Shown: positions 32,783 through 39,386 of the stretch, one piece after another
Numbering within the stretch: position 1 is the first letter of the stretch
How the letters are laid out: each line of letters starts with the position of its first letter
DNA from: Actinospica acidithermotolerans
GTDB lineage: Bacteria; Actinomycetota; Actinomycetes; Streptomycetales; Catenulisporaceae
Assembly (NCBI RefSeq): GCF_018139625.1
Contig: NZ_JAGSOH010000053.1
Span: 1-46,882, forward strand
Reading direction: 5' to 3'
Length of the DNA stretch: 46,882 nucleotides
Program-made: the position numbers and the translations under genes
The notes under the pieces: generated by a model
What the model saw: the letters and a program-made list of their open reading frames with translations, nothing else
Told to the model about the DNA's origin: nothing
Database searches by the model: none

Positions 32783-33222
32783 CTGGATGAGTACAAGCCC
32801 TACCTGCGCCGACGACTGGCCGAAGGCTGCGGCAACGCCGCAGCGCTGCACAAGGAGATCAAAGCGCTCGGCTTCCCCGGCAGCTACGCCGCCGTACGCG
32901 ACTTCGTGCGCGCACGCCGCTCCGGCCAACAACCCGCTACCGCGCCTGCCCCCAGTTGCGCCAGGTCACCGGCTGGCTCACCTGCCACCCTCGCAGCCTG
33001 GATGACGAAGAGGAGGCGCAAAGGGCGCAGATACTCGAACGCTGCCCCGAACTCGCAGCCCTGGCCGGCCGTGTGCGCACCTTCGCGGCGGTGATGACCG
33101 AGCGCCAAGGGCACCTGCTCGATAAGTGGATCGCCGCCACCCAGGCCAGTGGCCTGGGGCCGCTGGCCGGCTTCGCCCATGGGCTGACCGGCGACTACGA
33201 TGCGGTACGCAACGGACCGTCG
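32783..33222 (+). mobile_element. ISL3-type transposase remnant, C-terminal half
   Basis: The first frame reads LDEYKPYLRRRLAEGCGNAA, LHKEIKALGFPGSYAAVRDF; after a shift near 32945 the second frame continues LRQVTGWLTCHPRSLDDEEE, LERCPELAALAGRVRTFAAV, MTERQGHLLDKWIAATQA and DYDAVRNGPSLP. This is the order of the ISL3 transposase C-terminal half. The final S-x-G-x-V-E-G segment with the catalytic Glu is missing, replaced by IstB sequence. Inactive. Confidence 0.8.
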
Positions 33223-33235
33223 CTGCCGACGCCGC

Positions 33236-33608
33236 GATGCCCGGTTACCGGGTGCGCTGCACCCTGGCCACGAAACTGGTCAACGAGCTGATCGAAGCTG
33301 CCGACGAGAAGCAGCTGACCAAGACTGTCGCCCGCTACGGGCGGGTGGATTTACTTTGCATCGATGAGCTCGTATATATGTAGCTGGATAAGCATGGCGC
33401 GGAGCTGCTGTTCCAGATTCTTATCGAGCGGGAGGAGAAGGCGAGCGTGGCGATCGACTTGAATGAGAGTTTCGGAGGATGGACAAAGACCTTTGCGGAC
33501 CCTCGGCTGTGCGCCGCTATTGTCGATCGTCTCACATTCGGCGGGAACATCATCGAGACCGGCAACGACTCGTATCGTCTCGCCCAGACCCGTGCCCAGG
33601 CCGCATGA
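33236..33608 (+). mobile_element. IS21-type IstB ATPase remnant with in-frame stop
   Basis: The frame reads GYRVRCTLATKLVNELIEAA, DEKQLTKTVARYGRVDLLCI, DELVYM, then a TAG at 33381-33383. It resumes LDKHGAELLFQILIEREEKA, SFGGWTKTFADPRLCAAIVD and RLTFGGNIIETGNDSYRL up to the natural TGA at 33606-33608. The Walker B-like L-L-C-I-D-E-L is present, but the N-terminal part with the Walker A loop is missing. The premature stop and the missing N-terminus make it inactive. It directly follows the truncated ISL3 gene. Confidence 0.88.
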
Positions 33609-33697
33609 CCTTGGCCTGCGACGAGCATCGACGACCATGGTGCACTGGGAAAGAGCCGATACCGCCGACATGGCGGTCCGAAGATTTGACCGCGTTG

Positions 33698-34258
33698 CTA
33701 CGAGCCGTTCCAAAGATAGAGGTCACGCAGCAGACAGATCTCCGCGCCGTGGTGGATGACCTCGCGGTGGGTGTGCATGATGCGCTTCACCATCGGCGCG
33801 TCGGCATACTGCGGCGGTGAGATTGCGCCCTGCGGCCGTGCGAGTCCCGCAGCGCCGAGGCTGCGCAGGTCGCGGACCCACGCGTCGTGCCCTTCATCGA
33901 GCTGGCGCAACGCCCCCTCGGCGGTGCCCGAGTAGCCATCGACCGGGTCATGGGCGCGTGGACCATCGAAATGCGACGCCGTCGGGTTCCCGAACACATC
34001 GATCAGGTGCGCAAGCCGCCACGCGATCGTGGTGACAGGCTCGCGATCGTGCGGCGGCTCGGCATAGTCCATGGTGAATTCGCCCGTGCCGAGCGAGATA
34101 GGCGCCGAGCTCTCACCACGACGGCTGAGCGTCCAGCACCCACGGACCGGCTGCCAGAAGTACTCCTCATCGCTCAACCCGTCCAGTCGGGGACGAAGCT
34201 GACCGTGCCAGTGCTCCTCAAGCTGATCGACCAGCTCAGCATTCCAGTCAATATCCAT
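33698..34258 (-). CDS. DinB family protein
   Basis: The product has 186 residues (MDIDWNAELVDQLEEHWHGQ). The four-helix DinB/DinB_2 pattern is clear: LRPRLDGLSDEEYFWQPVRG, VTTIAWRLAHLIDVFG with the first metal-binding His, and IMHTHREVIHHGAEICLLRD with the second cluster of histidines. These proteins are metal-dependent and related to mycothiol- or bacillithiol-dependent transferases, though many are unassigned. The gene is intact despite transposase debris on both sides. It lies downstream of and in the same direction as the broken epoxide hydrolase. Confidence 0.92.
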   Translation of the reverse strand: MDIDWNAELVDQLEEHWHGQLRPRLDGLSDEEYFWQPVRGCWTLSRRGESSAPISLGTGEFTMDYAEPPHDREPVTTIAWRLAHLIDVFGNPTASHFDGPRAHDPVDGYSGTAEGALRQLDEGHDAWVRDLRSLGAAGLARPQGAISPPQYADAPMVKRIMHTHREVIHHGAEICLLRDLYLWNGS

Positions 34259-34342
34259 GATCAGACCGTAGCCGGTGGCGAACTCGAAAGACGGACGGGC
34301 AACCGCCTCCGGTCCCGAGCGGGCTACAAGCGCTGCCAGAAC

Positions 34343-34842
34343 TCATCGACAAGTACTGTCGCCAGTCATAGACGAAGCCACCCCGAGCTCGGTGGTGACG
34401 ACGGCGCCCCAATCGCTTCCTTGCGCGGCCCACCTCGAGTAGCCCAGGCGCTTCATCGGTTCCGCCCACGCGCTCGCGATGCGCCCTACGTTCCATCCGG
34501 TCTCGGTGGGCTTTCCGGAGAACCCGAACCCGGGCAGGGAGGGCACGACCACGTCGAACGAGTCGGCGGCGTCTCCTCTGTGCGCGACCGGATCGGTCAG
34601 CGGGCCGATCAGAATCAGGAAGTCGGCGTTCGAGCTCGGCCATCCGTGCGTGAGGATCAGCGGCAGCGCGTCGGGGTTCTTGGACCTGACGTGGACGTCA
34701 CCCACCGTTTCCGGATCCGGCCACCGAGTCCCGGCCAGTCGCCGCTTCACGTCATCGATCTCGGCATCCGTATCTCGGCATCCGAGATCGAGACGGTGAA
34801 CGGGCGGACGAGGGGCGAGGTCGGCGACGTCGGTGCGGTCAT
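34343..34842 (-). pseudogene. Epoxide hydrolase pseudogene (14-bp duplication, 3' truncation)
   Basis: ATG 34840-34842 with a GGAGAAGG ribosome binding site starts MTAPTSPTSPLVRPFTVSIS. A direct repeat of ATCTCGGCATCCG (plus-strand copies at 34758-34770 and 34772-34784) adds 14 bp and shifts the frame after S-D-A-E-I. Removing one 14-bp unit restores SDAEIDDVKRRLAGTRWPDP. The other frame continues through HGWPSSNADFLILIGPLTDP and ends near AAQGSDWGAVVTTELG, containing the nucleophile Asp. The last 200 or so residues with the catalytic His are missing. The gene is therefore dead twice over. It is divergent from the TetR gene, with the promoter and operators intact. Confidence 0.87.
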
Positions 34843-34881
34843 CGCCTTCTCCTCGTCTCGCGAGTTTCGAAGCGCAGCGTA

Positions 34882-34910
34882 TTGACTGCACACTGCTGTA
34901 CAGTTAACGC
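34882..34910 (+). promoter_or_regulatory. Promoter for the TetR gene
   Basis: TTGACT (34882-34887) and TAACGC (34905-34910) are separated by 17 bp. The first operator dyad fills the spacer, so regulator binding would block RNA polymerase. The predicted start of transcription lies in the second dyad, about 25 bp before the GTG start codon. Confidence 0.5.
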
Positions 34911-34929
34911 CACTGTACACGCGTGTGCA
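34887..34929. promoter_or_regulatory. Two TetR operators in the TetR/epoxide-hydrolase gap
   Basis: Dyad A is TGCACACTGCTGTACA (34887-34902) and dyad B is TGTACACGCGTGTGCA (34914-34929), with centres 27 bp apart. Both share the TG[C/T]ACAC...GTGT[A/G]CA form found upstream of the AhpD-like gene at 22998-23033. The 18-bp stretch TGCACACTGCTGTACAGT here differs at a single base from TGCACACTGGTGTACAGT there. Confidence 0.78.
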
Positions 34930-34940
34930 ATACTGGTGTC

Positions 34941-35546
34941 GTGCCCACCGAGTCCTTTCGTGCGCGATCGATGAACGAGACACGCAATCGCATCCTCGAC
35001 GTCGCGCTCGACGTGCTCGGAGAGAAACCCGACGCCGGAATGGGGGAGATCGCCACCGCCGCCGGTGTCGTCCGGCGCACGGTCTACGACCACTTCCCCT
35101 CGCGCCTGGACCTGGTCCGGACACTCACGGAACGGGCCGTCACCGAGATGACGGCCGTGCTCACCGACGTCAACGCCTCCGACGCGGACGCGGACGCGGA
35201 CGCGGCGTGGGCCGAGTTCATCGCCCGCCTCTGGCCGCTCGCGCACCGGTACCGGGTACTGCTCGCGCTGCGCCGCGGCGAGTTCGGCGAGGCGATCCAC
35301 GCCCTGCTCGGGCCGCTCGACGAACTCCTCGCCGGCCTCGTACAACGCGGCCAGGACGGTGGCGTGTTCGCGAAGCATCTGCCTGCCGCCCTGCTGAGCC
35401 AGGCCGCCTACGGGGTCGTGTTCGCCATCGCGGACCACGGCCGATCGGGCGCGACCCTCGACGCCCGAGCAGCGACGATCACAAGCCTCATGATGCTCGG
35501 AGTCCCCGAGCCACGCGCCACCACACTCGCGGACAACCAGCCCTGA
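34941..35546 (+). CDS. TetR family transcriptional regulator
   Basis: The product has about 201 residues from GTG 34941 (MPTESFRARSMNETRNRILD); ATG 34971 is an alternative. The helix-turn-helix is IATAAGVVRRTVYDHFPSRL at about residues 38-57, preceded by RILDVALDVLGEKPDAG. The C-terminal domain is helical with an acidic alanine-rich linker (ASDADADADAAW). It probably controls the divergent (now broken) epoxide hydrolase, itself and, through matching operators, the AhpD-like gene at 23.1 kb. The ligand may be an epoxide, lactone or other electrophile, judged only from the neighbours. Confidence 0.9.
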   Translation: MPTESFRARSMNETRNRILDVALDVLGEKPDAGMGEIATAAGVVRRTVYDHFPSRLDLVRTLTERAVTEMTAVLTDVNASDADADADAAWAEFIARLWPLAHRYRVLLALRRGEFGEAIHALLGPLDELLAGLVQRGQDGGVFAKHLPAALLSQAAYGVVFAIADHGRSGATLDARAATITSLMMLGVPEPRATTLADNQP

Positions 35547-35912
35547 CCCGCAGCGCTCGAGCGGAGTCGCGACTGCGAACTTACGGCACGGGCGCGGATC
35601 GCGGGCTCGGACTACGGGGGGTGACCTCCGGTAGCGGAATCACCCCGACGGCCTGCGACTACCGACTTCCGCATGAGCACCACGAATGCGGACCGCGTGG
35701 TCGTGCTGGCGATGGCGCCGCGTCTTCAGAGGGCGAAACAGGGCCGCATGTCCGATTCGCTGGGGTGTCGTCGGCTCCTGTTTTTGCGGGGCTGGTCAAG
35801 CGTAGTCGAATGCGTAGGTTGCTATAGTCCGCGCTGGGTAACGGCGAGCTTTGCGTTGCTGAGCCGCTGACCCGGCGGCTTTGCCAGACATTAGGAATGT
35901 TAGATTCTCTGC
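35547..35912. other. Gap upstream of the TlpA lipoprotein without a recognisable gene
   Basis: About 365 bp contain only short open frames with out-of-frame composition. The last 40 bp have TAGATT (35901-35906) close to the ATG at 35913. This could be a -10 element giving a nearly leaderless mRNA, but no convincing -35 is visible. Confidence 0.4.
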
Positions 35913-36503
35913 ATGGTGACATCGAACCCTGCTCGCTGCCGCGCTTACGCCCTCGTGGCCGTGAGCCTCACCGCGACCGCGGTCCTCGCGGGCTGCGGTG
36001 GTGCGGGCAGACCGAACGCAGGGCAGGCCGGCTACGTCAGCGTCACCGCCGGGATCTCGCAGGTCGTGGCCGCCGACCGCCAGGCGATGCCCGCGCTCAG
36101 CGGCACGACACTGCAAGGTAAGCAGCTCTCCCTCTCGTACACCGGGCATGTGACCGTGATCAACGTCTGGGCCTCGTGGTGCGTGCCGTGCCGCGAGGAG
36201 GCGCCGGACTTCGCCGAGGCCTTTCAGAAGGACCGGTCCAAGGGCGTCCAGTTCGTCGGCATCAACTTCGAGGACGACAACGCCGCCGCGATCGCCTATA
36301 ACTCGCAGTTCCAGATTTCGTACCCCTCGCTGCAGGACCGGGACGAATCCCTGGTGCTCAAGCTCAGGCAGATCATCCCGGCAACCAGCGTGCCCTCCAC
36401 GCTGATCGTCGACAGCAGCGGCAAGGTGGCCGTGCGCGCGCTCGGCGGGATCACCGAGCCAGAGCTGATCAAGGAGATCGCCTACACCCTCACCGGGAGC
36501 TGA
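35913..36503 (+). CDS. TlpA-like thiol-disulfide lipoprotein
   Basis: The product has 196 residues (MVTSNPARCRAYALVAVSLT). The signal peptide ends in the lipobox LAGC, giving lipid-modified Cys28, so the protein is anchored outside the membrane. The thioredoxin-like domain follows: HVTVINVWASWCVPCREEAP with the redox pair C-V-P-C, QFVGINFEDDNAAAIAYNSQ, and the cis-proline region SVPSTLIVDSSGKVAV. It is of the TlpA/ResA type, which reduces or isomerises disulfides in secreted proteins or apocytochromes. No cytochrome biogenesis genes are adjacent. A fragment of a second copy lies at 32.5 kb. Confidence 0.93.
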   Translation: MVTSNPARCRAYALVAVSLTATAVLAGCGGAGRPNAGQAGYVSVTAGISQVVAADRQAMPALSGTTLQGKQLSLSYTGHVTVINVWASWCVPCREEAPDFAEAFQKDRSKGVQFVGINFEDDNAAAIAYNSQFQISYPSLQDRDESLVLKLRQIIPATSVPSTLIVDSSGKVAVRALGGITEPELIKEIAYTLTGS

Positions 36504-36574
36504 CCTTGTTGATCGGGCCACCCGAGGACGGGGCCGAACCCGCGATAGCGCGTCTTCTCGTGTTCGTGATCCAT
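36482..36574 (-). pseudogene. 5' stub of an unknown gene with a strong ribosome binding site
   Basis: On the minus strand GGAGGTG precedes ATG 36572-36574 at good spacing, giving MDHEHEKTRYRGFGPVLGWP and ending after 30 codons inside the 3' end of the TlpA gene. Upstream on the same strand is the NmrA-like remnant, so this looks like the start of the next gene in a former operon, cut off where the TlpA gene now begins. The product family is unknown. A real 30-residue peptide cannot be excluded. Confidence 0.35.
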
Positions 36575-36612
36575 GGGGAATTGCACCTCCATTGTGTTCT
36601 TGCGCCGGACGG

Positions 36613-36996
36613 TCAGCGCGCGGCGAGGGCGGCGGCCACGGCGGTGGCGAGCGGGGTCGTGGGGCGTCCGATCAGGCGGGCCAGGTCGCCGCTGTCGGTG
36701 TGCAGCCACCGCGTCGGATGCCCTGATCGGCGTCGGCGAGCAGGTGCGCGAGGGCGTCGGACAGGCCCGCCTCGGCGAGGACGCGGGCGTGCGCGGTCTC
36801 GGGCACGTCCGTGTAGCGCACCTCGGTGCCGGATCGCCTGGTGATCTCGGCGGCCAGTTCCGCCAGGGTGCACGCCGGGTCGCCGCCAAGTTCATAGACG
36901 CGGTTCTCGTGGTCTTGGCCGGTGAGGACCTCGGCTGCTGCTGCGGCGTAGTCGACGCGGGCCGCTCCGCTCACGAGTCCGTCGCCGGCACCGGAT
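36613..36996 (-). pseudogene. NmrA-like gene, 3' half with a frameshift
   Basis: The minus strand reads GAGDGLVSGAARVDYAAAAA, VYELGGDPACTLAELAAEIT and LSDALAHLLADADQGI, then in another frame HTDSGDLARLIGRPTTPLAT and AVAAALAAR. It closely follows the C-terminal half of the intact NmrA-like protein at 29.1-29.9 kb (GAAGEGRVSAASRADYAEAA, DSGDLSRLIGRPTTPLAD). The NAD-binding half is gone, replaced at about 36996 by IS4 sequence, and a frameshift near 36710 breaks the rest. Confidence 0.82.
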
Positions 36997-37000
36997 CGCG

Positions 37001-37115
37001 GTGGGGGTGCTCACGCGTGGGTGCCGCCTGCGCTGGTCGGCGAGGTGCTGGCCGCGTGTGAGCGGCCCGAGCAGCGTCATCGGATGCTCCCGACGCGGTT
37101 GGCGACGGAGAAGAT
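37001..37115 (+). mobile_element. IS4-type transposase N-terminal fragment
   Basis: After VGVLTR in one frame, the next frame reads VPPALVGEVLAACERPEQRH and RMLPTRL. This is the usual beginning of actinomycete IS4-type transposases (L-T-x-x-x-P-x-E-L-V-D-x-V-L-A-x-T-x-x-x-x-x-R-x-R-x-L-P-x-R). Only about 35 codons remain. Its left edge coincides with the break in the NmrA-like gene. Confidence 0.6.
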
Positions 37116-37138
37116 CTTCCTCGGACTTCGATCGTCGG

Positions 37139-37762
37139 TCAGCGTCCGTCTACGGGACGGAGATCGACGAGTCGGAGCATCGCGGGGAGTAGGTCGCTTG
37201 CCAGCGGGTCGGCGGCTTGCTCGTCGATCGCTCCCTCGAGCGCGAGGCTGGTGTACCCGTGGACGAGTGACCATACTGCGTAACTCTGCACTGACCCCGG
37301 GTCCTCATCGGACGTCGATCCGGCGTCCGTGCCGCGGAGGACGCGATCCAGTGCGCGCAGGGCGCGGTGCTTCTGCTCGGCCAGTTCCGGATCGTCGTAG
37401 TCGAACTGCGTCATGCGCCACATGAGGTCGAACAGCGCGCGGTTGTCCCGCGCGAACGCAACGTATTCGACTGCGAGGCCCGTCACTCGCTCGCGCGCAT
37501 CGAGCCCGGAGCACTCCACGCCCTCGAGGCGCTCGCAGAGCTGGCGGTAGGCGCGCGTGGCGAGCGCGCCGAGCAGCCCGCGCGTATCGCCGAAATGGTG
37601 CTTCGGCGCGGACTGCGACACGCCGGCTCTGCGCGCTGCCTCGCGCATGCTGAAGCCGGCGACGCCGGTCTCGGTCAGCACCTCCAAGGCGCTTTCAAGC
37701 AGCGCCGCGCGCAGGTTGCCGTGATGGTAGCGATCACCGGTTCTAGCTTGCTCGGTCACCAT
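37139..37762 (-). CDS. TetR family transcriptional regulator
   Basis: The product has 207 residues (MVTEQARTGDRYHHGNLRAA). The Y-H-H-G-N-L-R start and the helix-turn-helix FSMREAARRAGVSQSAPKHHFGDTRGL are typical of one TetR subgroup with a TetR_C_33-like ligand domain (YVAFARDNRALFDLMWRM, WSLVHGYTSLALEG). It is divergent from the NAD-dependent epimerase/reductase gene. The 76-bp gap holds a perfect 13-bp inverted repeat, so autorepression and repression of the epimerase gene are likely. Confidence 0.92.
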   Translation of the reverse strand: MVTEQARTGDRYHHGNLRAALLESALEVLTETGVAGFSMREAARRAGVSQSAPKHHFGDTRGLLGALATRAYRQLCERLEGVECSGLDARERVTGLAVEYVAFARDNRALFDLMWRMTQFDYDDPELAEQKHRALRALDRVLRGTDAGSTSDEDPGSVQSYAVWSLVHGYTSLALEGAIDEQAADPLASDLLPAMLRLVDLRPVDGR

Positions 37763-37771
37763 GATACGTCC

Positions 37772-37817
37772 ATCTTGACAGTGAATAGATCGGCTGTAAA
37801 CTACTCACTGTCAAGAT
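37772..37817. promoter_or_regulatory. Divergent promoters inside a perfect 13-bp inverted repeat
   Basis: ATCTTGACAGTGA (37772-37784) and its exact reverse complement TCACTGTCAAGAT (37805-37817) are separated by 20 bp. Each arm contains TTGACA, the -35 consensus, pointing inward. On the plus strand TTGACA (37775-37780) is followed after 16 bp by TAAACT (37797-37802), a good promoter for the epimerase gene. On the minus strand TTGACA (37814-37809) faces the TetR gene, with a weaker -10 around 37785-37791. The operator and both promoters therefore coincide. Confidence 0.82.
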
Positions 37818-37838
37818 TGTCGATCGTGGGAGACGGGC

Positions 37839-38858
37839 ATGGCGGAGACGGTACTGGTCACGGGCGTTTCTGGATTCATCGGCGGCCACATCGCCGCTGA
37901 GCTTCTTCGCCGCGGGTACGCGGTCCGCGGGTCGGTGCGTTCGCCGGCCCGCGGCGACGAGGTGCGCGCCGCGATGGCGGCCGCCGGGGTGGACGTCGCG
38001 TTGCTGGAGATCGTGCGACTCGACCTCCTCGCGGACGAGGGCTGGTCGGCCGCCGCCGAAGGCTGTCGATTCGTGCAGCATGTCGCGTCCCCCTTCGTCA
38101 CGACGAAGCCGAAGGACCCAGACGATCTGATCCGGCCCGCTGTTCAGGGCACGACGAGGGCGGTCAACGCCGCGCTCGACGCGGGCGCCCAGCGGGTGGT
38201 GGTCACCTCCTCCCTCGGGGCCTTGCAGTACGCCCCGGTGCGTAACGGCCACCTGTTCACGGCGTCCGACTGGACCCCACTCGACCGGCGGGGGCTCGGC
38301 GCCTACGTCACCTCGAAGGTGCGGGCCGAGCGTGCGGCCTGGGATATCGCCGAGCGGCGCGGCGCGCGCGACTCTCTCGCCGTCGTCAACCCCGGCGCGG
38401 TCATCGGCCCCCTTCTCTCCGACGACCCCGGAACCTCCGTCACAGCGATCCAGCAGATCATGGCTGGGGCGCTGCCGATGATTCCCGACCTGCGACTGCC
38501 CTGGATCGACGTGCGGGATGTGGCCGACGCACAGATCGAGGCCATGACCGCGACGTCAGCGGGCGGCAGCCGCACGATCGTCGCCACGGACCCGTCTTCG
38601 CTCATCGATGTCGCCACTGTGCTGCGCGAGCGGCTTCCCGAAGCGAGCGCGAAGATGCCCAGCCGCGCGATGCCGACCTGGTTGACCTGGGTCGCGAGCA
38701 TCTTTGAAACTCAGTTGCGCGACAACCGATGGCTCATCGGATCGGCGCAGCGCTTCGACCGGGGCCCCGCCGAAGCGCTCCTTGGCCGGCCTCTCCGCTC
38801 GATACCTGATGCGATCGAGGAGACCGCCCGAAGCCTCGTCGAGCGCGGACTCGTCTAG
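37839..38858 (+). CDS. NAD-dependent epimerase/dehydratase (dihydroflavonol-4-reductase-like SDR)
   Basis: The product has 339 residues (MAETVLVTGVSGFIGGHIAA). It is an extended SDR: GVSGFIGG nucleotide loop, GSVRS for NADP preference, VQHVASPFVTT, the VVVTSSLGALQY strand carrying the Ser, and YVTSKVRAE with the catalytic Y-x-x-x-K. The pattern matches bacterial aldehyde or ketone reductases related to dihydroflavonol reductase. Cytoplasmic, reducing an unknown carbonyl substrate with NADPH. Controlled by the divergent TetR protein through the inverted repeat at 37772-37817. Confidence 0.93.
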   Translation: MAETVLVTGVSGFIGGHIAAELLRRGYAVRGSVRSPARGDEVRAAMAAAGVDVALLEIVRLDLLADEGWSAAAEGCRFVQHVASPFVTTKPKDPDDLIRPAVQGTTRAVNAALDAGAQRVVVTSSLGALQYAPVRNGHLFTASDWTPLDRRGLGAYVTSKVRAERAAWDIAERRGARDSLAVVNPGAVIGPLLSDDPGTSVTAIQQIMAGALPMIPDLRLPWIDVRDVADAQIEAMTATSAGGSRTIVATDPSSLIDVATVLRERLPEASAKMPSRAMPTWLTWVASIFETQLRDNRWLIGSAQRFDRGPAEALLGRPLRSIPDAIEETARSLVERGLV

Positions 38859-38939
38859 AGCGGGCAATTAAGGATGGTTCGCGTGGCGGTTCGCGCGCGA
38901 TCGGCTGATCGGGGAACTCCGCGACAGACGATTGCCATC

Positions 38940-39323
38940 TCAGGAGGAGCTGTTCTGGTGGGCGTCGAGGCCTGCCGGGGCCGCGGCGCCGGAAAGGTAG
39001 CGTTCGAGCATCTCCCGTCGCAGTGAGAGTTGCTGTTCCTGCTGCGCGAGTTGGTCGCGGACCTGCTCGACGCGGGCGAGCAGTGCGCCGCAGTCGCCTT
39101 GAGGTTCGGCGGATCCGGCGCACGGCAGGATCTGCCGGATGATCTCGGAGGGTAGCCCGGCGCGGTAGAGATCCTGGATGAAGGCGACCACCTGCACGGC
39201 CTGCTCACTGTAGTCCCGGTATCCGTTGGTGCTTCGGCTTGCGGGCAGCAGTCCTTGTTCCTCGTAGTAGCGCAGTGAACGGGTGCTGACGCCGGTGGCT
39301 CTGGCGAGTTCTCCGATGCGCAT
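38940..39323 (-). CDS. MerR family transcriptional regulator
   Basis: The product has 127 residues (MRIGELARATGVSTRSLRYY). The N-terminal winged HTH is canonical (EEQGLLPASRSTNGYRDYSE), followed by AVQVVAFIQDLYRAGLPSEI and a C-terminal coiled-coil helix (LLARVEQVRDQLAQQEQQLS). There is one Cys pair region (PCAGSAEPQGDCGAL), whose two cysteines could sense metal or redox state but may only be structural. Divergent from an SDR gene whose promoter region carries the matching dyad. Confidence 0.93.
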   Translation of the reverse strand: MRIGELARATGVSTRSLRYYEEQGLLPASRSTNGYRDYSEQAVQVVAFIQDLYRAGLPSEIIRQILPCAGSAEPQGDCGALLARVEQVRDQLAQQEQQLSLRREMLERYLSGAAAPAGLDAHQNSSS

Positions 39324-39347
39324 GCCGTCTCCTCGACCGGGCCAGCC

Positions 39348-39369
39348 TTGACATTCACGTTAGTGTCAA
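39348..39369. promoter_or_regulatory. MerR-type operator/promoter upstream of the SDR gene
   Basis: The 22-bp dyad has arms TTGACATTCAC and GTTAGTGTCAA (9 of 11 positions symmetric). TTGACA (39348-39353) is a perfect -35; candidate -10 sequences (TTTAGC/TTAGCG, 39372-39378) sit 18-19 bp away. This is the over-long spacing that MerR proteins correct by twisting DNA. The SDR ATG at 39387 is close to the expected transcription start, so the mRNA may be leaderless. Confidence 0.72.
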
Positions 39370-39386
39370 AGTTTAGCGTGGCCGAC

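Noticed and set aside
35160-35220. Short direct repeats (GACGCGGACGCG) in the TetR gene as a possible regulatory repeat
   Set aside because: They encode an alternating Ala-Asp linker inside the protein and are best explained as coding slippage.
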